DNA of 64,000 bases from Stomoxys calcitrans (lineage: Eukaryota > Arthropoda > Insecta > Diptera > Muscidae): contig NC_081555.1 in the NCBI RefSeq assembly GCF_963082655.1, positions 92,519,819-92,583,818 of the forward strand, in the 5' to 3' direction. Within the stretch, counting starts at the first letter, position 1, and the number at the start of each line of letters is the position of its first letter. The notes under the pieces are model-generated. The model was not told where the DNA came from and searched no databases. It was given only the letters and a program-made list of their open reading frames with translations. Of this stretch, positions 56,136 through 64,000 are shown piece by piece. A program made the translations under genes and the position numbers.

Positions 56136-56641
56136 AGGTAATTAAAAAGCATTTTTGGTGATTTCCATCAAGATTAGACGCTTTCCTCTAATGATCTTCA
56201 GTTTGAATGCCAAATACCCCACTGTGCAGTGGTGAGCAGTGAAAGCAAATATTTTGCTGGGATATAAAAATCAGTTTTTTGGTTAATTATTAACAACTTT
56301 TAAATTTTTTGTAAGCTGTGTACACTCGTTTTTCACATATTACCCTTTCACATTGAAGAATATGTACTCAGACCTTAAACTTTATGAATAAAGTCCTTGT
56401 GCTGCCACAATGTTTATTGAAAATCTATTAATATCAAACTAATATTGGCAGTATTGACAGTTGAGTGTGGTAAAAGTTTTAATCTCTCTTGAGCAAAGTT
56501 TGTGGCATAAAATTATGTAAATTTCTTGAATAGTTTTTGAAGAGAGTTTTGTGCAAATGTTTGCAACATAACGAGCGGTGGAAACATAATTTCAGTAATA
56601 AAATAAGAAGAACATTTTATGAAGCTCTAAAATGTATATAC
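56136..56641. other. Unique-looking AT-rich spacer
   Basis: No gene or family match was seen. It ends at TATATA, just before a Tc1-like terminus. Confidence 0.35.
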
Positions 56642-57177
56642 AGGGTGCGCCAGAGAAACTTTCTTATTTGAAAAAACTGCCGAGCAATGAGTTTTAAGTG
56701 GAAGGGTGTTGAGAGGTGGCGCCAAGTGGGGGTAATCCCTAAGTATGTTTTTCTCTCCAGTCAGTTGCCATCATGCTCTGTTCTAGGTAATAGCGGGTCT
56801 TCGCCGACGAGATCTTCATTCCTAACGGTCGCTCACATGTTGCTATGCAACGTGCCTTCGGCTCTCACTTTGAAAATTCCTCCACACAGATTCGTTACTG
56901 GGCTAATTCGTTTCTGTAGTGCGTTTACTCATTTCGGCACTGAGGAAGTGTCGCTAAACCCAGGAGCAATAACATTTGCTTCCAAGACCATGATATGATC
57001 AGGCAGCCAGAAACAGAACCGGGTCCCTTGGTTCCGTCAAAACAATATTGCGCCGCTGGCAACAAAGTCTCGCACTTGACCTCAGGGGCTGGCTCCAGCT
57101 TGCTAGTCGACATGGTTCTCATCCCTCCGCAATTGGCAAGGCAACACATTATCTGAATCTATTGTAATGTCCTTATA
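56642..57177 (+). pseudogene. Tc1-like element 5' part with transposase N-terminal remnant
   Basis: The terminus CAGGGTGCGCCAGAGAAACT follows TATA. The frame RSHVAMQRAFGSHFENSSTQ followed by IRYWANSF resembles the start of a Tc1-like transposase (QRAF..HF pattern before a helix-turn-helix). Other frames here are shadows. No 3' end was found; a mariner element lies at its right edge. Confidence 0.55.
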
Positions 57178-57886
57178 CGAGGGTTGCCTTTTATATTTCG
57201 GAATGAGACAATCCTTGTGTTGCAATCTGCCAACTGACAACTCTATCGTAAAGCTCGACATTTTTGACTTTATACGTACTCAGAACGTTTTGACATTCGA
57301 GCGCTATTTGTGTTGTTTACAGTAACTTAAAGGATTCATCTCGCCCAATGCAATGCAATTAAATCGTGAACATTTTCTTGCGATTATTTTTTACAACTTT
57401 CGACGCGGACTAACCCAACAACAATGCATCGAAGAACTTAATTCAATTTTTCGCCATGAAGCTCCATCAAGGACCAGTGTTTATCAATGGTATGGTGAAT
57501 TCAATCGAGGTCGTTGTTCAGAAAAATCAACCGCCGAAGACGGATCACTCTTCACCACGACAATGCGAGCTCTCACACATCGGCTCAAACAACTGCACTT
57601 TTGAGCACTCAAAACATCGATTTTATGAGTCATTCGCCGTATCATGAGTCATTCGCCGTATCAAAGGTCAACGATTTTCGACACCCAAAGAAGCGGTTGA
57701 TGTGTTCGGAATGCATGTTTTGGAGATACCTCAATTAGAGTGGCAAAAGTACTTCGACAATTGGTTCAAACGCATGCAATAGTGTATAGATCTTAATGGG
57801 GAATAATTTGAAAGACAATAAAGCGATTTTCGATGATTAATATTTTTTTTTGTTCTCTAATCCCGAAATATAAAAGGCAACCCCCG
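57178..57886 (+). mobile_element. mariner element with internally deleted transposase
   Basis: Both termini are present: CGAGGGTTGCCTTTTATATT (57178) and its complement ending CAACCCCCG (57886), matching at 25 of 27 positions, with TA on both flanks. The transposase starts at 57353: MQLNREHFLAIIFYNFRRGL, TQQQCIEELNSIFRHEAPSR, TSVYQWYGEFNRGR. A deletion then joins it to NRRRRITLHHDNASSHT with the second catalytic Asp (frameshifted), a duplicated CATGAGTCATTCGCCGTATC, and the C-terminal FDNWFKRMQ. The first catalytic Asp region is lost, so it is non-autonomous. Confidence 0.85.
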
Positions 57887-58171
57887 TATTTTACTACACC
57901 TACATATTAGCAACACCATACTACGGAAACGTAAGTAAGTGGTCATCCAGATTCGCTCTTGTGAAGCAAGTGGCCTTTTTTGCGAAGTCAGGCTTGAGTC
58001 TTAGTGCCGAAAATTTGTGAGCCTTCTAGATACACTCTTAGATGTTACACTTTCAGTACGTATTTATATCCAAGATCACTCCAGGGTTTGTGAACAGGGA
58101 TGCTACAAAAGTAGAGATTTCTCTTCACTAAAGATTGCCATTTCATAATAGAAAGATAAGCGAGCCAATAA

Positions 58172-58720
58172 CGAGTCGAAATTATTAAAATTTACTACCG
58201 AAATTCCGAGTCAATGGCCTCGACGTTAAAAGCGCTGCGTCCAATTTAGCGATGAGGCTCATTTAGCGATGAGGCTTATTTCTGGCTAAATGGCTTCGTT
58301 AATAAGCAAAAGATGCTTTATTGGTCAGACAGAAATCCACACGTACTCCATGAGTCATCATTGCATCCCACAAAAAATTAGGGTTTGGTGAGGTTTATGG
58401 GCTGGCGGACTTATTGGGATGTACTTCTTCCATGATGGTCAAACCGGCACGTTACTGTGAATGGGAATCGCTACTGTTCAATGATAACAGAATAGTTTTG
58501 GCCCCAATTGGTTGATATGGACTTGGAAGATATGTGGTTTTTACAGGATGGCGCCACATAGCGAATGTCACAATCAATATATTGGAAACCAAGTTTGGAG
58601 AACGTGTTATCTCACGAAATGGTCCAGTCGACTGGCCGCTTCCGTCATGCTATTTGACGCCGCTAGACTATTTCCTGGTCTATAGTCTATGCCAACAAGC
58701 TAGCGACGATTGATGAACTT
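58172..58720 (+). pseudogene. Tc1/mariner-like transposase, deleted and rearranged
   Basis: The plus-strand frame begins RVEIIKIYYRNSESMASTLK and ALRP (helix-turn-helix), then jumps by deletion to a duplicated FSDEA (58243-58280), AYFWLNGFVNKQKMLYWSDR with the first catalytic Asp, GLWAGGLIGMYFFHDG, WFLQDGAT with the second Asp (58530), and LTPLDYFLV with the third (58655-58680). Several stops occur. The last part is duplicated in inverted orientation (58740-58863). The family is related to, but distinct from, the elements at 8671 and 23607. Confidence 0.75.
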
Positions 58721-58863
58721 TGTACGAATATCGAACGCGAAGTTCATCAATCGTCGCTGGCTTGTTGGCATAGACCATAGACTAGGAAATAGTCTAGCGG
58801 CGTCAAATAGCATGACGGAGGCGGCCAATCGACTGGACCATTTCGTGAGATAACACGTTCTCC
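58597..58863. repeat. Near-perfect inverted repeat within a transposase (124-bp arms)
   Basis: The left arm 58597-58720 (GGAGAACGTGTTATCTCACG through GATGAACTT) pairs with 58740-58863 around a 19-nt loop. About five mismatches were seen by eye (for example GGCCGCTTCCGTC versus GGCCGCCTCCGTC). Confidence 0.85.
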
Positions 58864-58971
58864 AATCGAACGTACTCCAATGTTATGTTTGCTTGAAAAA
58901 TATTTCGTTTAGCTGAGGAAATGTGGCTCTTCTAATCGGCCAATGTTCTTTTTCCTCGGAAACAGGACTTG

Positions 58972-61060
58972 GCTTCCGCAAAAGTCGTTACTGACAACCT
59001 TCAGTCTTTCAACATAGTTTCCGATTAGGCAGTGACCTGTCATGACGGACTCAATGACTGAGACGTCTCATCTAACCATTAACATCAAAGCGGTAAACCT
59101 CTTAATGTCTAGATTAGGCCACATGGCTTTGGAATTGCTCACAGCCCTTTCTTTGTGGCCATCTATCATTCGTTGTCCTTCGGGTCTCGTACTGAAAACT
59201 TAGCTTACATGTCGCTAGAGGCATACCCACAGATTCCAGTTTCCCTGGAATGTGTAAGGTAGTTCCGGGTCCTAGTTCCTAGTAAGCTCGTCCCCTTTAC
59301 AATTTCCTGGGATATCTTTGTGGCCCGCCACCCAGAACAGGTGAATTTTGAACTGTTCAGCCTTCTCGTTGAGAGATCTGCAACAGTCAAGGGCGGTTTT
59401 TGTGTTCAAAAATACATTCTCCAGCGATTTAATGGATGTCTGAGAAAATATTTATGCCAATCGTCGTTGCGATCCAGGGATTTAATGGATGTCCGAGAAA
59501 ATATTTATGCCAATCGTCGTTGTGAAATTATATCTTTGCCATTCCGCCACTTCCTAAATTGCCAGGATCTCCGCTTAATACACAAAGCTCGGGTAACCTT
59601 TTCGACATGACAAGGTGTAGATCTTTAGAGTACACCCCAAACCCCAACTGGTCGTCTAGTTTGGAATCATTCGTATAGAAGTCTATTTAACTTCTGTTAC
59701 CAGGGACATCGTAGTTCCAAAAAGTTCTATCATAAATAGTGGTGCAGCACTTTTTATCAAAAAGCGGCTCAGGTAGGATGTAAACCACACTGCCTGGAAC
59801 ATCGGACATTGTATTCGTAGCCGCCACATGACCAAAGAGAAAGCTCCCTTAACCTCGCGGAAGTAAAATGTAAATTTTGCACATGAACATTCCACTAAGG
59901 AACAGGGGCAAACTTCTCACATATCACTGAGTGCAGTTCGATTCAAGTTAAAGCTCAATGATAAGGGGCCTCCTTTTTATAGCCGAGTCCGAACGGCGTG
60001 CTGCAGTGCGACACCTCTTTGGAGAGAAGTTTTACATGGCATAGTACCTCACAAATGCTGCCAGCATTAGGAGATGAAAACCACCGCTGAATTTTCTTTT
60101 CTGATGTTTTCGCCAGGATTCGAACCCGGCGTCATAGGCGGACATACTAACTTCTGCGCTATGGTGGCCACCAATGTCATCAGCACGAGGAGGGGATATC
60201 GCCCGCTGAAAATTTTTGCTGATGTTTTCGCCAGGATTCGAACCCAGTGTCATAGGCGGGCATGCTAACCTCTGCACTACGGTGGACTCCAATGTCGTCA
60301 GCATTAGGAGGGGAAAACCAACGCTGAAAATTTTTTCTTATGGTCTCATCAGGATTGGAATCCAGGCGTTCAGCGTCATAGGCGGACATGCTAACCTCTG
60401 CGTTACGGTGGCCTCCAACCTCACGGAAGTGCTTGCAGCAATATGTCTAGAAACAATGTCCAGAGGCATTAGATGTAGCATTAAATTCGGTGCATCAGAT
60501 GGTGTCGTCCCCAGTGCACCTGTGATGCACAAGCAAGCCATCCTTTGGATCCGGTTGGGTATTGAATAGTAGGGGGACTTTTGAAGTGTCGTCCATCACA
60601 CCACAACACCATATAGCGTTATAGATATATGGTGTTGTGGTCTGACCTATAACATTATAGGTCAGACAACTGTAGTATATACCCAGTGCATGACACACGA
60701 TCTAGACCCCCAACTTTTGCCAATGGCATGACATGCGATCTAGACCCCCAACTTTTGGCAATGGCTTCTTGCAGGTTTGTAGGGCAAGAATTGCCTTTCT
60801 TGCCCTTTCCAAAATGTTGGATTTGAAGTTCAATTTCTTGTCCAGCAAAACACCCAGGTATTTTGCGCTTTCTGAAAACATTCTCTCCTCCCAAGGAGAC
60901 AGGAGCCACTGTAGGCAACTTGTACCTCCTGCTGAAAAGAACTTCTTCTGTCTAGCACAGATGTACACGGATTTGTAACTTGAATGTCTAGAAGCTTTAA
61001 AGGGCTTCCCTTACCTTAAGGTCCGTACTGATGAGCCCTCGATGCACATCATAGTCTTCG
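58972..61060 (-). pseudogene. LINE B copy 3: RT thumb to RNase H, split by a SINE concatemer
   Basis: From the right on the minus strand: SAKYLGVLLDKKLNFKSNIL and ERARKAILALQTCKK (60870-60760, post-palm YLGV motif), CHALGIYYSC, MACLCITGALGTTPSDAPNL (60541), then the SINE (60416-59865). It resumes with PMFQAVWFTSYLS, FGTTMSLVTE and RNase H remnants down to 58972. A 53-bp tandem duplication lies at 59426-59530 and a smaller one at 60704-60775. Uninterrupted LINE B at 28860-28890 shows the empty SINE site. The CCHC end and the 3' tail are missing on the left. Confidence 0.8.
59865..60416 (-). mobile_element. SINE concatemer: three tRNA-like heads and one body
   Basis: Read on the minus strand: head 1 60416-60291 (126 bp, full anticodon arm), head 2 60290-60173 (118 bp, 8-nt-shorter arm), head 3 plus body 60172-59865 (shorter arm). 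AACCTCGCGGAAGT (59851-59864) and AACCTCACGGAAGT (60417-60430) form a 14-bp target duplication with one difference. The matching LINE B region at 28860-28890 is uninterrupted. All three heads therefore entered in a single retroposition event. Confidence 0.9.
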
Positions 61061-61894
61061 TGTTTAAACTCCTCTATCTCTGTATCATTTTAACCATTTT
61101 AATACATTGTGATATCACAGAGAAAACCAACCTGACTCTTTGTTGGTAATTGGCAACCCCATATCTTCTGTACTGGTAATGCAAGCTCTCTAGCAACTCA
61201 TTTACCGTGGCGCTAATTTTATAGTGTAAGTTGAGAGAAAAATAACTTCATTTCCAAAGTTCTTCCCTCGTTGTATGGATTTCAACTAAAGTTTCACCTT
61301 TGTTGTTAGCCGAGTTTGAAAAATGCAAGGCTGTCATCATATGCTTCCTCGTGTGCCAATAAAATTCCTTTTTTCTCCTTTCCAATTTTCTATCTGGCGG
61401 AGGGAAGTTAAAAACATAATTGCAGCACAGTGAAGATGTTACCCGCATGTTGGCAAATTTTCAACAAATTCATTTTCAGAACAATAGAACGAACGAACGA
61501 ACGTTCACTACACCTGAAACTTTTCCAACGCACTTGCTTTTACGTAAACAACAGCCAAGTAAAGTTTCCTGTTCCATGATGCACATTTTCCGGTAATTTT
61601 ACCACTGCTGTTACTTAGTCTTGCCATTATTCTCATAAAATATTTATAGTTTAGTTGTTGCAACCAATGCCAGGCAGTCAGTCAGACAGCCAACCGTTCG
61701 AGTTTGGGACATCGACACCGGGGGCTTGCCAACGATGATGGGAAGTATGTTAGTGAATCTACTACCATTGCCATCATCATCATCATCATCAAGCACCGGG
61801 TGAGCATATGATGATGGTGTTTATTTCAGTAGGATGAAATAACCCACCATCCCACAAACCAACCAACTATTAGTTGGGGGAAGATAAAAGCCAA
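61061..61894. other. Unique-looking block with simple repeats
   Basis: GAACGAACGAACGAACG (61490) and CATCATCATCATCATCATC (61770) tracts are present, with no gene or repeat family. Host intergenic or intronic DNA is likely. Confidence 0.35.
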
Positions 61895-62165
61895 TGACGC
61901 ACAGTGGGGGGGAAAAAAAAATATGCCATGTGAGAATGGGTAGAGATATCTCTATGAAATTTGAAACAGTTAGAGCTGAGGTGCTAACGAGATTGTGTGC
62001 GAAATCAAGGCCCTAGGTTGTCTGGGCGCGTTTTGGCAGACCCCTAAAGTTAGTCACCGTGGTATTTCTAGAATTTGTTGGGGCTGCCAAATCTTCATTT
62101 ATGGCCCGATTTTCAAAATTTAGCTTAGTGTTCGAAAATTCTTACAAAGACAGCTTGAGATCTTT
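61895..62165 (+). repeat. Dispersed repeat Y, long copy
   Basis: GCACAGTGGGGGGGAAAAAA, GTGAGAATGGGTAGAGATAT, GAAACAGTTAGAGCTGAGGT and GTTTTGGCAGACCCC are shared in part with 40913-41007. It is non-coding and abuts LINE A. Confidence 0.55.
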
Positions 62166-64000
62166 ACAAATACCGCTTGGACTTTGCCGCAACAAAAGTC
62201 CACTGCGGAAGTATATTGGGATATGTATTACACATGGCTCAAGGAATACAATAAGATTACCAGAGCGGCAAAACTTGCTCCTGGAAGCTTTTCTGCGAAC
62301 AGGTCGAAGTTTCTCTCAAAAACCCATGTTCAAACTGAAACGTTAGTAGACGATATGGGAGTGAGAGCAGAGACAACGGGGGACATGTTGAGGCTTTTGA
62401 TGAAAACCCATTTTCCAGGGGATACGAAGGGACTCACGGAGATACCGGAATCTTGGAATAATGACGTTGATCGAAGGTTTATAATAACGGAATTTATGGT
62501 GAAGAAATCCTTGAGGAGCTTCAAGCCATTTAAGTTACTCGGACCTGAAGGAATATTACCGGCGTTACAACAAAAGGAGACCGACTATCTGGCGCCTCAT
62601 CTGGCCACATTTTTCACAGCGTGCCTAGAACGTGCATATACTCCGAAAGCCTGGCAACAGGCAAGGGTGGTGTTTATACCCAAGCACGGCAGGGCAAGTT
62701 ATGGAACGCATTGTGGATACCATGATAAAGAGTAGTAGATCCGGGAACCACCGTAGCGCAGAGGTTAGGTTAGAGACAATCAGAAAAAATTTTCAGCGGT
62801 GGTCAATGCTGTCAACATTTGTGAGGTACTATGCCATGTAAAACTTCTCTGCAAAAAGGTGTCGCACTGCGGCACGCCGTTCGGACTTGGCTATAAAATA
62901 GCGGCCCCTTATCATTGACCTTAAAACTTGAATCGGACTGCACTCAATAATATGTGAGAAGTTTGCCCCTGTTCCTTAGTGGAATGTTTATGGGCAAAAT
63001 TTGATATGTTGCATCCAGCGAACTGTTTAAATACAAACAGCATGCCTATGTCAAGGAAAGCTCGGTGGAGACTGCCCTGCACGAGGTCGTGCATGGAATA
63101 GAAGAATCCTTCGGTTGCCAAGACGTATACATTGGCGGTTTGCATATACATCAAGGGGGTGTTTAATAATATGCGAACCGACTCATTAATCCAATTCTGA
63201 TAACAGTATCAGGGGGATTGGGTCTTTAGAGACTGGATAAAACATATGCTAAAGAACAGGTGGATAAATTACGTGTCCCACGACATAAATATAAGGGAGA
63301 AGGTGGCACAGAACACGCCACAGGGGGCATTTTATTGCCACTCTTATGGGTGACCACCATAAATGACCTATTGTGGATTTGAACCAGTCTGCTATGCAGA
63401 CGATGTAATAATACTTCTTAGGGGTAGGGATCCGAACCAGCTATGCAGAAGGGCCAAAAGGGTCTTGCATATATCAAATGACTGGGCTAGACCCAGGGGT
63501 CTCAATGTTAACCCAGACAAGACTGAAATATGCCTGTTCACGAGGAAGAAGAAGGTGGGCCAATTTGACGCACCACGTTTCCTCAATAAAAGATTTCGAT
63601 CTCTGACAAAGTCAAATACATAGGAGTGATCTTGGATAGAAAACTTAATTAAAAGTGTCACACTCTGAAGCGTACTGAGAATCCTCATAGATGTTGGGAA
63701 GACGGGCCTCGAATGGGCTCGAAATGGGTCCTAAACCCGATTACAGTTCACTGGCTCTACAGAAGCGTGAGTAGACCAATACCTAATTACGCCTCAATAG
63801 ATTGGTAGACTGTTGTGGAGAAAAAGTCCAACATAAGGACCATACAACAAGTTCATAGAACTTGTTGTCAAGGCATACGCGGAGTGATGAGGACCACGCC
63901 CACTGGGGCACTGGACACTATTCTAGATATCCGACCCATTGACATACAGATTAAATGTGAGGCAGCCCCTGCGGCTATGAGACTTAAGGCGATGGGAGAA
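62165..64000 (+). pseudogene. LINE A: reverse transcriptase, runs off the window end
   Basis: In order: YWDMYYTWLKEYNKITRAAK (62210), SLRSFKPFKLLGPEGILPAL (the ..PG-DG.. region, here LGPEG), HLATFFTACLERAYTPKAWQ, ARVVFIPKHGRASYG (62665), then a SINE. It resumes with YKQHAYVKESSVETALHEVV (63030), TPQGAFYCHS (decayed TPQGG box, 63313), the catalytic box PVCYADDVIILLRGRDPNQL (63388-63445), GLNVNPDKTEICLFTRKKK (63500), GVILDRKLN (63625), and a C-terminal segment matching 53837-53930. YADD is intact, but frameshifts and stops occur around 63200-63390 and after 63620. The element probably continues into RNase H and CCHC beyond 64000. Confidence 0.85.
62745..63003 (+). mobile_element. tRNA-derived SINE within LINE A, B box deleted
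   Basis: ACCACCGTAGCGCAGAGGTT (A box) is joined directly to AGACAATCAGAAAAAATTTT, so the B-box half of the head is gone. The body and tail GCCCCTGTTCCTTAGTGGAA and GGGCAAAATTTG follow. ATCCGGGAA (left) and ATCCAGCGAA (right) may be a decayed target duplication. LINE A sequence flanks both sides. Confidence 0.75.

Overview
This window looks like heterochromatin-like or intergenic DNA of a calyptrate (muscoid) fly, in the Stomoxys/Musca/Haematobia range. That assignment rests on the interspersed repeats, whose motifs (GCCATATAAACCGATC, CGGCCCGGCCGAACTTA, CGACCCTATAAAGTATATAT) I associate from memory with dipteran genomes and the Drosophila DINE-1/INE-1 group, and on a SINE, LINE, mariner and MITE mix. 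No rRNA, canonical tRNA gene, CRISPR or prokaryotic signal was seen. By eye about three quarters of the window is transposon-derived.

Only one host gene can be supported: a two-exon minus-strand gene at 2970-4083 that would encode a small secreted protein with a signal peptide and a six-cysteine module. The other low-repeat blocks (about 14.15-15.56, 19.67-20.85, 24.74-26.33, 36.7-37.7, 41.56-42.4, 46.4-47.1, 50.9-51.75, 56.1-56.6 and 61.1-61.9 kb) are AT-rich with simple repeats and show no convincing gene.

The repeats form a small set of families. (1) A DINE-1-like (Helentron/HINE-type) family has subterminal inverted repeats, a 3' hairpin, an ACTTG 3' end and central arrays of 153-bp units. 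Full or nearly full copies lie at 5474-7489, 29859-30741, 33914-35843, 37735-39237 and 45377-46370, and a divergent subfamily at 8147-10572. (2) A second family has a unit of about 130 bp and short terminal inverted repeats (17.0-17.9, 29.6-31.85, 43.3-45.4, 47.2-48.75, 49.1-50.6 kb). (3) There are arrays of a 29-bp AT-rich unit. (4) A tRNA-derived SINE is present, including two concatemers with three tandem heads. (5) Several non-LTR retrotransposon lineages occur: LINE A (RT, RNase H, CCHC), LINE B (RT thumb, RNase H, CCHC-like), LINE C (endonuclease/RT type, no RNase H seen), and fragments called D and E. (6) Tc1/mariner elements and MITEs are present, including two copies of a 232-bp MITE that read as identical. 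(7) There is one solo LTR.

Insertions are deeply nested. At 8.1-10.6 kb a solo LTR sits in a foldback Tc1-like element that sits in a HINE. At 53.8-56.1 kb a LINE A copy carries a MITE and a SINE concatemer. At 59.0-61.0 kb a LINE B copy carries another SINE concatemer. Related uninterrupted copies elsewhere in the window act as natural empty sites, so several boundaries and target-site duplications can be read to the base.

No operon-like or defence-like novel system was found. The most interesting material is the multi-head SINE concatemers, the paired 5'/3' subterminal repeats of the HINE family, the identical MITE pair, four long near-perfect hairpins, and the small secreted-protein gene.
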